Shown: positions 39,352 through 49,509, counted from the first letter of the stretch. The stretch is DNA of 64,000 bases from Deltaproteobacteria bacterium (GCA_016927065.1 JAFGNJ010000005.1:239564-303563); one strand, 5' to 3'. The notes: generated by a model not told the origin, from the sequence alone. Made by a program: numbers and translations.

Positions 39352-40752
39352 TTAACGCAGGGGCCTCACCCGCGGCCGCTTCATCCGGCCCGCCAACTCC
39401 CAGAGGGGCCCCCGGTAACCAAACTTGCGGATCACCTCCATGAGCGGGGGTGAGATGTTGATCTCCAACCCCGGCACGATCCACCCCCTGCGCTCCATAG
39501 CCGCCTCGGTGACGATCTCGATGAGCCGCTCAGGACCGCCAGGTCCGAGCAGGGGGGAGATATAAAACCTGGGCTCTAAGAGATCATCGTCCTTGCTGAT
39601 TACTTTCTCACGCACGGCCATTTCCTGCAAGGGGGTATGGGGGTAAATCCTGATCCCCTGCATAATGATCACCGCCGTGGGATTCAGGCGGTCCATCAGA
39701 TCGAAGGTATCCCCCAGGGTGGCCTCATCTTCCCCCGGACCCCCCAGCAGCAGATAAAGGGCAAAGTTCAGATTGGCCTTCCGGCAGTGCTGGGAGGCGT
39801 TTATGATATCCTGTACTTCAAACCCCTTACGGTAAGTATTTAATATCTTTGTTGATCCCGAATCAACCCCCAACTCAACCCCCTGACACCCCGCTTGTGC
39901 CATCAGTGCGGTGATCTCAGGGGTCAGAAATCGAGGGTTGACAAAGGCCGTCCATTGCATCCGCACCCCCTGGGCGATCATCTCGCGCAAGAGGGCCTCG
40001 GTATAGTCCGGGGGATAGTTGAAGATGTCATCGACGAAGTATATATAGTCCACTCCGTGCTCCGCCTGAAGGACCTTCAGCTCCCGCACTACCTCGCCGA
40101 CCTCTCTCACCCTGACCCGCTTTCCTTCCAACAGGGGATAGGTGCAGTAGATGCAGTTGAATGGGCACCCCCGCTTGGTCTGGATGTTGGCCATCCCCCC
40201 ATCCCTTAAATAAGCGGCGGTATCCAATACGCCCCTGTCCGGGGCACCGAATGGTTCCAGGGGTTGGTGCGGGGGAAACTCGTCTTTCCCCTTGATCAAG
40301 ACTCCGGGGATTTTGTGAGGGGGAGCGCCCTGCTCTAAACGCTGTACCAGTTCCGCCATACTTTTCTCTCCCTCTCCTACCACCCCGAAGTCCACATCCA
40401 AACGTTGCATCAAGGGGAGAGGCGCCACGGAAAAACCGGAGCCGCCCATGACGATAGGCGCAGCAGTATGCTGACGTACAATCTTTATAGTCTCCTCCAA
40501 CTCCGGCAGGTAGGAAATAGATGGGGGGTAGGTAAGGTTATCCAGATTTCTCAGAGAAATGCCGATTACATCGGGAGAAAAATCATCAATGATTTTAGTG
40601 AGATCGTGTTCGATTGCCTCGGAGAAACAGAGGTCTATGGCGCGGACATCATGCCCCCCTGACCTGAGGCCCCCCGCGATATAGGCGAGACCCAGCGGGG
40701 CGACGGGATAGGGCATCCGTTCCCGGTTGGCCGAGATCAACAGGATCCGCAT
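39352..40752 (-). CDS. B12-binding domain/radical SAM protein
   Basis: N-terminal cobalamin-binding-like fold (PVAPLGLAYIAGGLRSGGHDV), TKRGCPFNCIYCTYP CxxxCxxC. Confidence 0.9.
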   Translation of the reverse strand: MRILLISANRERMPYPVAPLGLAYIAGGLRSGGHDVRAIDLCFSEAIEHDLTKIIDDFSPDVIGISLRNLDNLTYPPSISYLPELEETIKIVRQHTAAPIVMGGSGFSVAPLPLMQRLDVDFGVVGEGEKSMAELVQRLEQGAPPHKIPGVLIKGKDEFPPHQPLEPFGAPDRGVLDTAAYLRDGGMANIQTKRGCPFNCIYCTYPLLEGKRVRVREVGEVVRELKVLQAEHGVDYIYFVDDIFNYPPDYTEALLREMIAQGVRMQWTAFVNPRFLTPEITALMAQAGCQGVELGVDSGSTKILNTYRKGFEVQDIINASQHCRKANLNFALYLLLGGPGEDEATLGDTFDLMDRLNPTAVIIMQGIRIYPHTPLQEMAVREKVISKDDDLLEPRFYISPLLGPGGPERLIEIVTEAAMERRGWIVPGLEINISPPLMEVIRKFGYRGPLWELAGRMKRPRVRPLR

Positions 40753-40794
40753 ATGCTAAACCTCAAGGAGATCTCTTTTTAAGAAAATTAATTC

Positions 40795-40911
40795 ATATCC
40801 CCCTCTCCCGTGTCGCTGTGCGACATCCCCACCGCCGTATTTGTGATAAAGGGGAGGGGGACAGCGGGAGAGGGGATATATCGGATTAATCCCGCCAGTG
40901 GCGGGATTAAT
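40795..40911. repeat. Composite palindromic element (REP/MITE-like) with nested hairpins
   Basis: Outer arms ATATCCCCCTCTCCCG / CGGGAGAGGGGATAT, inner TGTCGC-tgt-GCGACA, then perfect ATTAATCCCGCC-agt-GGCGGGATTAAT. Confidence 0.65.
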
Positions 40912-41045
40912 GAGCGGTAAAAATGTCATGAGTAATTACCCTAACGAATCAGTTGTTGATATGCAATAAATTCACAATACAGAAAAACACAAACAAGGGG
41001 TTTAGTCAAGAAAGGCCAGCCTAGACCAGCAGTGTAATTGGCCCC

Positions 41046-42320
41046 TTACACAGCTTCAGCCTCCCTCCTCTGGAGGGTCTCCAAAAAGGCCTCGATACGG
41101 GTCCTGATCTGGGTCTCTGAGTAAAACCTCGGATCCCCCATGTCCGATTCAAAAATGAGGGCAGGATACCCAGTCTTCTCGCTGAGGATGTCCTTGAGAG
41201 TATACACCGCAAAGGAGACGGCCTTGCAGCTACGGTTGACGAACATGAGGCTCCCGTTCAGGGCATACCGTTGGAAAAGATCCAGGGCCATTTCAGCCCG
41301 CTCCTCTAAGGTAACATTGGAAAAGACCGAGACATAATTCTCCGCCAAGGTCTCCAGGGGATCCTTGGAGGTGTCAAATTCATAACTCCAGGAGTGGACA
41401 TACAGAGAGGTGAGAATATTGGCGCCGTAGGACTTCAAGAGGTTGAAGTGATCCCGGAATTTAAACCAGACCGGGAGGTTCTCCCAGTAGAGTCGAAAGC
41501 GTTCGTCCTCCACTACGCCGATACCATTATCAGCTTTTGCCTGTACCTCATCGCACAGGGTCTGGTAATAGTCCACACACTGCGGGGTACCCCGCAGGTA
41601 AACGGTGATGGCCATATGGATGAGGGCATCGAAAATGCTGATAGGAGAGGGTTTGTACGCGGCCATATCGAGGAAGCGCCGGTACAGGAGGCTGGCGTCC
41701 CGGGAGTACGCCATCACCTCTGCCAGTCGGTCATAATCGTACTTTTTGCCGGTGAGCTCTTCGAGGCTCGCGATCATCTCTTTCAGCTGCCTGACGCAGT
41801 ACTTGACGATCTCCTTGCGCGCCCCTGGATCACGGATCCATTGGGGGGTGTCGAAGACGAAGAGGGGAACCTGGTATTGGCGAGCAAGGACCTCAAACCA
41901 CTTAGTAAGGGTGAAGCACTGGGCGTTGCAGGCCAGGAGGAAATCCGGATCAGGTATCCCCCCCATGGCGCTCTTACCGGTGATCCGATATCCCATGTCT
42001 GAGCGGGCATAGGCGCAGAGGTGGCTGGTGTACCCTCGCTTCTCCATGGCCAGGGAAAGTTCCGTCCCCATCTGTTTGGTAAGGCAGGCCACGGCATGGT
42101 TCTCCGGGTAGATGGGGATGATATCATGGGCCACAAAAAGCTCCACCGGTGATACCGCCGTGGTATAGGCCACGTACTTTCCGTGGTCATGGGCCGTGCG
42201 GGCATCTTCCAGATATGCAGCGGTCAACTGTTTTGAGAGCTCTTTGGCCGATGGTTTCTCTCGCGTTTCCCCTGCCTCTTTGTTCATGTTACGACAACCC
42301 CTTCCTGATAACGGACTCAC
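41046..42320 (-). CDS. 2-hydroxyacyl-CoA dehydratase family subunit (HgdA/B, BcrB/C-like)
   Basis: LLACNAQCFTLTKWFEVLARQYQVPLFVFDTP...KEIVKYCVRQLKEMIASLEELTGKK pattern of the D-component family. Confidence 0.85.
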   Translation of the reverse strand: MSPLSGRGCRNMNKEAGETREKPSAKELSKQLTAAYLEDARTAHDHGKYVAYTTAVSPVELFVAHDIIPIYPENHAVACLTKQMGTELSLAMEKRGYTSHLCAYARSDMGYRITGKSAMGGIPDPDFLLACNAQCFTLTKWFEVLARQYQVPLFVFDTPQWIRDPGARKEIVKYCVRQLKEMIASLEELTGKKYDYDRLAEVMAYSRDASLLYRRFLDMAAYKPSPISIFDALIHMAITVYLRGTPQCVDYYQTLCDEVQAKADNGIGVVEDERFRLYWENLPVWFKFRDHFNLLKSYGANILTSLYVHSWSYEFDTSKDPLETLAENYVSVFSNVTLEERAEMALDLFQRYALNGSLMFVNRSCKAVSFAVYTLKDILSEKTGYPALIFESDMGDPRFYSETQIRTRIEAFLETLQRREAEAV

Positions 42321-43449
42321 AAAAGGCCTGTAGCCGCGTCTTCATTTGAGCGAGGTGTGTGGTCTGATATTCCGTCTCCAATTCCAGAAAGGGTATCCCC
42401 TCCGCCCTCATCTGGGCCTTGATATCCGGCAGATCGTAATCTTGTGATTCGCAATACTTGATGTGCACGTAGAAGATTGCCTCCGCTTTTCTTTCGCGGT
42501 ACAAGGAGACGAGGTCGGTGTATATCCTGCGCACGTCCTCGTTGATGGGCGTAAAGTAGGGCTTGCGCAGGTGCCGGTCGGCCAAGGCCTCGGCGGGATC
42601 ACCTTCCACCTCAACATCGTGATAGATATAACGCGAGGCGGTACAGAGATTGTCCCCTACAATGCCTCCCTTCACCTCGTCGAGCATATCGTATAGATGA
42701 GGGGGTTCCACCACGATCCCCACCATGATCGCCTTGAAATATCCGTCCTGCTCCGTAACGTGGTGCTTCTCCTGATCGGCCCAATGCAATACTTCCTGAA
42801 TGAGACGGCTATGCTCTTGCTTATCCATGAAGAAGGTTGCCTTGACAGCGTCGAAAAACTCCCTGTTGGTCATAAGGGCAGGGACATCTCGCTTGATATC
42901 GTAGAGCCGCCGCAGTAACGAGCGGTTTTCATTGTAGAGGCCAAAGCTTTGTCGAAGGTCCTCATCACTGATCTTCCGGCCGGTGTAGTTTTCCAATGCT
43001 GCCCGTAATCTCCGGCACTCCTGCGCATACCAGTCACGGGCGCTGGGACGGGCTACCTGTCGGGGGGCCAAGAAATTTTCAAAGTAATGATCCGGAAACT
43101 TCCTCTTCCAGATATCACAGAGGTGCTGGGTGGTATCACAAACCTGAGACAGGACAAATCCATCGAAGAAGGCACCCTGATAGCCGACGACCAACTCCAA
43201 ATTGCTCCTGGCCAAGGAACATGAATTATCGGGAAGCATGGCGGTGGAATGGCGGATAGGATCGTTCGTTCCCAGGATCAAAAAGGGGTGCAGTCCTGCT
43301 GCATGGATCAGCTCTTCTGGGACATCCGCCAACGTACTCCCGATGATCCGTTTCTTTTTTCTCAGATCTGCCAAACAACCGTAGGGATCATTCGCAATCT
43401 CTAACAGTTTCTTCAGGGCATCCGGCCTTATTTTCTGCTTCTCAATCAT
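42289..43449 (-). CDS. 2-hydroxyacyl-CoA dehydratase family subunit (HgdA/B, BcrB/C-like)
   Basis: DVPEELIHAAGLHPFLILG, CSLARSNLELV, KYCESQDYDLPDIKAQMRAEGIPFLELETEY; overlaps the next subunit. Confidence 0.85.
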   Translation of the reverse strand: MIEKQKIRPDALKKLLEIANDPYGCLADLRKKKRIIGSTLADVPEELIHAAGLHPFLILGTNDPIRHSTAMLPDNSCSLARSNLELVVGYQGAFFDGFVLSQVCDTTQHLCDIWKRKFPDHYFENFLAPRQVARPSARDWYAQECRRLRAALENYTGRKISDEDLRQSFGLYNENRSLLRRLYDIKRDVPALMTNREFFDAVKATFFMDKQEHSRLIQEVLHWADQEKHHVTEQDGYFKAIMVGIVVEPPHLYDMLDEVKGGIVGDNLCTASRYIYHDVEVEGDPAEALADRHLRKPYFTPINEDVRRIYTDLVSLYRERKAEAIFYVHIKYCESQDYDLPDIKAQMRAEGIPFLELETEYQTTHLAQMKTRLQAFCESVIRKGLS

Positions 43450-43739
43450 GCACCGTTTCCGTTAAGCCTACTTCAAAAATGGTAGGGAAACTTCATAATT
43501 GTAAAGGTTAACAGTACCATATTGTGCACATATATTGTAAAAACTAAGGGCCCTCATACCTCATAACATGGAGTCTTCTGCCCGTAAGACAATCCACTTC
43601 TACCGTGCATCGTTACGACACAATGGGGTATTCTCGCTGATTTCAGTATTGTATACTCCACATAAAAGTAATACTATGATATACACATATTTAAAACGAT
43701 AACAAAAACATCAACCTAAAGCAAGGAGGAGAAAAAAAG

Positions 43740-45317
43740 ATGGGTATTGATGTCCACATAGGGGAGATGCTCGCAAGAAATGCCCGTTTATACCCAACTG
43801 ATATCGCCCTCGTTGAACGCACCCCAGCAGAAAATCAGAGAAGGGAAATCACGTGGAAACAATTCGATGATGCGGCAAATCGTTTTGCCAATGCCTTGAT
43901 CAAGAGAGGGATCAACAAAGGGGACAAAGTCATGCACCTCATGATGAACTCCATAGATTGGCTGATAGCCTACTTTGGGGTGGTACGAACCGGGGCATGG
44001 ATCGTTCCCTTGAACTTTCGGTTTACCAGTGATGATATTAAATACTGCGTTGATACGGCCGAACCCAAGGCCATGATCTTCGGCGAAGAATTCACCGAGC
44101 GAATCGATGCAATACAGGATGCAATGCCCACGATAGAACACTACTGCTTCGTGGGGAAAGATGTGCCGTCCTATAGTGAACTCTTTGAAAAAGTACTCGA
44201 AACCTCCTCATCCAATCCGCCGGAACGCGAAATCACGCATGCCGATCCCTGCGGCTTGTACTTCACGTCAGGGACCACGGGCAAACCCAAGCCGATCCTC
44301 CTCACTCATAAAAATATGGTCTGCGCCTGTATAACGGAAAACATGCACCACCATCAGACAAGACAGGATAACTTTATCCTCATCCCCCCCCTGTACCACA
44401 CAGGGGCCAAAATGCATTGGTTCGGAAGCTTCATCGTTGGGGGGCGCGCGGTTATCTTGAAGGGTGCAACTCCTGAATATGTATTAGAGGCCGTCAGCGA
44501 GGAAAAGGGGACCATCGTTTGGTTACTCGTCCCATGGGCCCAGGATATCCTTGTGAAGTTTGATAGCGGTGAATTGAAACCCGATGATTATGACCTTAGC
44601 CAGTGGCGACTCATGCATATCGGTGCCCAGCCTGTGCCGCCGGCTCTCGTAAAACATTGGAAAGAATATTTCCCCGCGATGGCCTATGACACGACGTATG
44701 GCCTGAGCGAATCGACCGGACCGGGGTGCGTCCATCTCGGCATAGAGAATGAGCATAAGGTCGGTGCTATCGGTCTGCCCGGATTTAACTGGGAGACGCA
44801 AATTGTCGATCCTGATGGCAATCCCGTCCCACACGGAGACGTCGGTGAACTAGCCGTTAAGGGTGAGGGGGTAATGAAAGAATACTACAAGAACCCGGAA
44901 GCAACTGCACAGGCCCTCAGAAACGGCTGGCTGTATACAGGTGACATGGCCAGACAGGACGATGATGGATTTATCTTTCTGGTTGACAGAAAAAAAGATG
45001 TCATCATCTGCGGTGGCGAAAATGTCTTCCCGGTCGAGATAGAGGACTTTTTACACACCAACGCAAAGGTAAAAGATGCCGCAGCAATCGGTTGCCCGGA
45101 TGAACGGTTAGGCGAAATCGTAACCGTCGTCATTGATGTAGTGCCGGGCCAAACCTTGACCGAGGAGGAAGTCCTCGTATTCTGTGAAAAGCTGCCTAAA
45201 TACAAAAGGCCGAGAAAGGTCTTTTTTGGCGAGGTCCCGCGCAACCCTACGGGCAAAATCGAAAAGCCAAAATTAAGAAAAACGTATATCGGCATTGAAG
45301 GAGCATTTAAAGTCTAA
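43740..45317 (+). CDS. AMP-dependent acyl-CoA synthetase/ligase
   Basis: LYFTSGTTGKPKPILLTHKN, TTYGLSESTG, GWLYTGDMARQDDDGFIFLVDRKKDVIICGGENVFPVEIE. Confidence 0.95.
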   Translation: MGIDVHIGEMLARNARLYPTDIALVERTPAENQRREITWKQFDDAANRFANALIKRGINKGDKVMHLMMNSIDWLIAYFGVVRTGAWIVPLNFRFTSDDIKYCVDTAEPKAMIFGEEFTERIDAIQDAMPTIEHYCFVGKDVPSYSELFEKVLETSSSNPPEREITHADPCGLYFTSGTTGKPKPILLTHKNMVCACITENMHHHQTRQDNFILIPPLYHTGAKMHWFGSFIVGGRAVILKGATPEYVLEAVSEEKGTIVWLLVPWAQDILVKFDSGELKPDDYDLSQWRLMHIGAQPVPPALVKHWKEYFPAMAYDTTYGLSESTGPGCVHLGIENEHKVGAIGLPGFNWETQIVDPDGNPVPHGDVGELAVKGEGVMKEYYKNPEATAQALRNGWLYTGDMARQDDDGFIFLVDRKKDVIICGGENVFPVEIEDFLHTNAKVKDAAAIGCPDERLGEIVTVVIDVVPGQTLTEEEVLVFCEKLPKYKRPRKVFFGEVPRNPTGKIEKPKLRKTYIGIEGAFKV

Positions 45318-45460
45318 CACAGACGGAGCATAAGAGATTCACACAGACGAGATACATCGATCCTACACACCTAATTCGCACGCGCAAGGAAAAAAGAGAC
45401 TGAGCAGACTCAAGAGGCCCACTCACAAGGTGGGCCTCGGTATATAATAAATAGAGGGCG

Positions 45461-46117
45461 ATGCAGAGTATCAGGGACATATTAGTCAGAGGATCTGAAC
45501 AGATCGGGCTAACAGTAAGCAACCATGCGGTGGAGAGTTTTCTCTTTTACATCACGGAACTAAAAAAATGGAATAGAAAAATCAACCTCACCTCCCTTGA
45601 GGACGATCTGGAGATAGGAGCGAAACACTTTCTCGATTCCCTCACGGTCGCACCGTATGTACACGACACGCAACACGTCTTGGATATCGGAACGGGGGCA
45701 GGATTCCCCGGATTACCTCTAAAGATCATATTTCCCGCTATGGAATTAGTTCTGCTGGAATCTTCCCAAAAAAAAGTCTTCTTTCTGCGCCATATAGTGC
45801 GGGGGCTGAAGCTTGAAGGGATAGAAATTGTCCATGGCCGGGCGGAAGACCGAGCGATCAAAGTGAGATATGCCAGGAGTTTTGATTTAGTACTCGCTCG
45901 GGCCCTGGCAGACCTGCCGACCGCTTTACGCCTTGCCCTTCCGTATATCAAAAGGGGAGGCTGTGTCGTGGGGATGCGGGGGAAGAGGGGTGAGGAAGAA
46001 GTGCGCGAAGTGGATTGGAATGCTTTGGGTCTGCGGTTAATTGAGATGCGGAAGTTGACCCTCCCCTTTGTAGAAGAAAACAGGGTTCTGCTCCTCTTGG
46101 AATTCACCGAGATATAA
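45461..46117 (+). CDS. rsmG: 16S rRNA (guanine527-N7)-methyltransferase
   Basis: KWNRKINLTSLEDDLEIGAKHFLDSL, DIGTGAGFPGLPLKIIFP. Confidence 0.93.
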   Translation: MQSIRDILVRGSEQIGLTVSNHAVESFLFYITELKKWNRKINLTSLEDDLEIGAKHFLDSLTVAPYVHDTQHVLDIGTGAGFPGLPLKIIFPAMELVLLESSQKKVFFLRHIVRGLKLEGIEIVHGRAEDRAIKVRYARSFDLVLARALADLPTALRLALPYIKRGGCVVGMRGKRGEEEVREVDWNALGLRLIEMRKLTLPFVEENRVLLLLEFTEI

Positions 46118-46232
46118 TTTCGATAAAACCAACATTCGCACATCACACTTAAGAAAATACCTCTTTTCAAAGGGGTGCGTTTGTGATAATTAACGAAGGA
46201 ACACAATTTTGCTATTGAGTGAGGTTTTGGGT

Positions 46233-47009
46233 ATGGGCAGGGTCATCAGCATCGCCAATCAAAAAGGCGGAGTTGGGAAGACGACCACGGCGGTAAACCT
46301 CTCCGCCTCATTTGCCATGTCCGACATAAAGACTCTCTTGGTAGACGCCGATCCTCAGGGAAATTCGTCCAGCGGGGTTGGTTACAATAAGGAAGATATC
46401 CAGAAAAATCTCTATCATGCCATTATAGAAGAAGTGAATATCAGAGAGGTTATCAATGATACCGATATCCCTCATCTTAAGATCATTACTGCCAACACAG
46501 ACCTGATCGGAGCGGAGATCGAATTGATAAACGAAATCGCCAGGGAGAAAAAATTAAAGGACGTCCTGCAGGAGGTGATACCCGACTACGACTATATCTT
46601 TATCGACTGTCCACCCTCATTGGGACTCCTCACGGTCAATTCCTTGACCGCTGCCCACTCCGTTCTTATACCCTTGCAATGTGAATACTACGCCATGGAG
46701 GGATTAACACAACTGTTGAAAACCATCAGAATTGTCAAGGAAAATCTTAATCCCCCCCTGCAAATTGAGGGGATATTATTGACCATGTACGATCTAAGAA
46801 ACAATCTCTCACAGCAGGTGGCCGATGAGGTACGGTCCCATTTCAAGGGAAAGGTCTTCTCTACTATCATACCGAGAAATGTCAAGTTGAGCGAAGCACC
46901 CAGTTTCGGAAAACCGTGTATTCTCTACGACGCCGAGTCAAGGGGGGCACAGAGTTACGTTGAATTGGCCCAGGAGATCCTTAAAAACGGGAAGCGGAAT
47001 TATGGCTAA
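46233..47009 (+). CDS. parA: Chromosome partitioning ATPase ParA/Soj
   Basis: MGRVISIANQKGGVGKTTTAVNLSASFA deviant Walker A; follows rsmG. Confidence 0.95.
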   Translation: MGRVISIANQKGGVGKTTTAVNLSASFAMSDIKTLLVDADPQGNSSSGVGYNKEDIQKNLYHAIIEEVNIREVINDTDIPHLKIITANTDLIGAEIELINEIAREKKLKDVLQEVIPDYDYIFIDCPPSLGLLTVNSLTAAHSVLIPLQCEYYAMEGLTQLLKTIRIVKENLNPPLQIEGILLTMYDLRNNLSQQVADEVRSHFKGKVFSTIIPRNVKLSEAPSFGKPCILYDAESRGAQSYVELAQEILKNGKRNYG

Positions 47010-47850
47010 GCGAGCCGCCTTAGGCAAAGGATTAGGTGCTCTTCTTCCTGAGTTGGGAAAGGGAGAACAAGGGAATCTCATCCTCAGCGACATTCATGAA
47101 ATTCATCCCAGCCCTTTGCAACCGAGGAGGTCGATCCCAGACGACGGCAGTTTTGCGGAACTTGCTCAGTCTATACGGGAGAAAGGGATACTGCAGCCGT
47201 TGGTGGTCCGTAAAAGGGGGGAAGGATACGAAATTATTGCGGGAGAACGTAGATGGCGGGCGGCCCAACGGGCAGGCCTTGAGAAAGTCCCCATCCTCCT
47301 CAAAGAGGCCACCGATCAGGAAGTTATTGAATTGGCCCTCATAGAAAATCTGCAACGGGAAGACCTCAATCCTCTGGAGGAGGCAGAGGCCTATCAGCGG
47401 CTGATTGCTGAATTCGCTTACACACAAGAGGCCTTGGCCCAACGGATCGGCAAAGACAGGTCTTCCGTAGCAAACATCCTGCGTTTAATGAAGCTCCCCC
47501 TCGAGGTGAAAAACGCCTTGCAACAAAACGCAATCAGCATGGGGCACGCCCGCGCCCTCCTCGCCTTGAGAAACGAAAGGGAACAAACCTCTTTCTGCCG
47601 GAGGATCGTAAGCAAGGGTCTCTCGGTTCGAGAGGCCGAGGAAGGCATACGGCACCTTCTTGAGCCCAAAACGAGTGCCCCTCGCCGAGACGTGGCCATG
47701 CCGGAGATAGAATCCCTTCGTGCAGAGTTGCGTCATATCCTCAAGACCCAGGTAAAAATAAAGATGAGAGGGAAAAAGGGGGCCATCGAGATCGAATTTT
47801 ACTCCCTGGACGACCTGGAAAGGATCTTAGAGCTCATACGCCGGACATAA
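47002..47850 (+). CDS. parB: Chromosome partitioning protein ParB/Spo0J
   Basis: [51 protein letters not shown]. Confidence 0.95.
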   Translation: MAKRAALGKGLGALLPELGKGEQGNLILSDIHEIHPSPLQPRRSIPDDGSFAELAQSIREKGILQPLVVRKRGEGYEIIAGERRWRAAQRAGLEKVPILLKEATDQEVIELALIENLQREDLNPLEEAEAYQRLIAEFAYTQEALAQRIGKDRSSVANILRLMKLPLEVKNALQQNAISMGHARALLALRNEREQTSFCRRIVSKGLSVREAEEGIRHLLEPKTSAPRRDVAMPEIESLRAELRHILKTQVKIKMRGKKGAIEIEFYSLDDLERILELIRRT

Positions 47851-47949
47851 AAACTATAAGGCAACATAGCGACCGGACGATTTCGTTACAAGAACACCGC
47901 AATGTAACACGATGCCATATTTATCATAATGCGAAGAGGAGGAATTTCT

Positions 47950-48432
47950 ATGTTGGAAAAGAAGCGGAAGGAGGACAAGGAAATGGATGCCAAAGAGCGA
48001 ACAGAGGTGAATGCCTTCATGGGGCCAGAAACCTCCTTCGAAGGCAAACTGAACTACACAGGGGCTGTAAGGTTAGACGGCCGTTTCAAAGGAGAAATCC
48101 GTAGTGATGATACATTGATCATTGGTGAAACAGGGAGGTTCGAGGGGGAGATTCACGTGGGGTCCGTCATTATCCAGGGGGAGATAACCGGTAATGTCTA
48201 CGCCAAGGAAAAGGTACAACTCCACCACCCCGGGAGGGTGGTCGGGAATATGACCGCCCCTACTGTCGTGATGGATGAGGGGGCAGTCTTCGAGGGAAAC
48301 TGCAAGATGAAAGAGAAAAAAAAGGATGATAAAAAAGGCGAGCCCAAAGAAGAAAAAGGGGTAGGCATATTCGCACGAAAAAAAGAGACGGAGGGGAAGA
48401 TAGAAGAAAAAACAAAAGAGGCGGGCGACTAA
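47950..48432 (+). CDS. Bactofilin (polymer-forming cytoskeletal protein)
   Basis: MGPETSFEGKLNYTGAVRLDGRFKGEI...GRFEGEIHVGSVIIQGEITGNVYAKEKVQLHHPGRVVGNM; Lys/Glu-rich tail. Confidence 0.92.
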   Translation: MLEKKRKEDKEMDAKERTEVNAFMGPETSFEGKLNYTGAVRLDGRFKGEIRSDDTLIIGETGRFEGEIHVGSVIIQGEITGNVYAKEKVQLHHPGRVVGNMTAPTVVMDEGAVFEGNCKMKEKKKDDKKGEPKEEKGVGIFARKKETEGKIEEKTKEAGD

Positions 48433-48763
48433 CCTAAGAAGCATTCTTAGAATAACACCCAGAGGTAATGCCGAAATCAAAACAGAACAGAGAGATTCAT
48501 GAGGGAACATCTTTGTGGGGTGAGTCTAAAGTGTGCTCGCATACGAACCTTGAGCAAGGTATAAGATAAGGTATAAGAGAAAATTTGCGATGATAGTCTT
48601 AGAGAAGGCCACCGATGTTCCTGAGACCGGTGCCGAGACCTTCATCAACACATTCCAAAACAAGGCTGCTTTCAACTGCTCCAGGAATCCTTTAAAATAG
48701 TTCTTGCGGGATACCGATTATTGCGTTAAAAAAGGTTTTTAACCGCTTCCGGAAAAGAATAGT

Positions 48764-49243
48764 ATGGCTTTTCTCGTAACATTTTTGATTCTTTTTGCCT
48801 TTTGGATTTTTATGTCCGGCCAGCTCGACTGGTGGCATCTCTCGTGGGGTGTTCTCTCCTGCACCCTCGTGGCCGTTATCTCGCATGATTTTCTCTTTAA
48901 GGACATTAAGTCAAAAGGGAGGGTCAAAGAAACCACGCTTTTTTTCGCCTATGTGCCGTGGCTCATATATGAAATCATTCTCGCCAATATCTATGTTGCC
49001 TATCTTGCCCTCCACCCCAAGATGTTAGATTTAATCGACCCTCACATTATCAAGTTTAAGACCAGATTAAAAAATGATTTCGCACGCGTGACCTTTGCCA
49101 ATTCCATAACCCTTACACCGGGGACCATTACCGTCTTGATCAAAGACGACTACTTTTTTGTGCATGCCATAAACAAGAGTGCGGCGAAGTCCCTTCCGGG
49201 GAATATGGAACGCCGTATTACGAAAGTATTTATGGAGGAGTAA
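48764..49243 (+). CDS. Na+/H+ antiporter subunit E (MnhE/MrpE)
   Basis: MrpE pattern; RVTFANSITLTPGTITVLI. Confidence 0.9.
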   Translation: MAFLVTFLILFAFWIFMSGQLDWWHLSWGVLSCTLVAVISHDFLFKDIKSKGRVKETTLFFAYVPWLIYEIILANIYVAYLALHPKMLDLIDPHIIKFKTRLKNDFARVTFANSITLTPGTITVLIKDDYFFVHAINKSAAKSLPGNMERRITKVFMEE

Positions 49244-49509
49244 TGGAAGGGTTCTTCCTCGCCGTCACCCTCGCCCTCTGTGCTACCATTTTACTTTCTC
49301 TCTATCGAGGGGTGTTTGGACCAACGGTATTTGACAGAATCATCGGCGCCGGTTTCATCGGTACCAAGACGATCATTTTGCTTCTCCTGATGGGATTGAT
49401 CTACGACCGCATTGAGATGTTAATCGATCTGGCGCTGGCTTATTCCATTCTGAACTTCATCGGTACGCTGATCATCTCGAAGTACTTTATTCGGAAAGGG
49501 GCGAGGTAA
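49243..49509 (+). CDS. Antiporter subunit F (MnhF/MrpF)
   Basis: LYRGVFGPTVFDRIIGAGFIGTKTIILLLLMG...DLALAYSILNFIGTL. Confidence 0.88.
   Translation: MEGFFLAVTLALCATILLSLYRGVFGPTVFDRIIGAGFIGTKTIILLLLMGLIYDRIEMLIDLALAYSILNFIGTLIISKYFIRKGAR

Noticed and set aside
46118-46232. parS sites near parAB
   Set aside because: No TGTTTCACGTGAAACA-like 16-mer was seen in the neighbourhood by eye; a computed search would be needed.
48590-48703. 37-aa ORF MIVLEKATDVPETGAETFINTFQNKAAFNCSRNPLK between bactofilin and mnhE
   Set aside because: No clear SD and no recognisable family; cannot be distinguished from chance or a relic.
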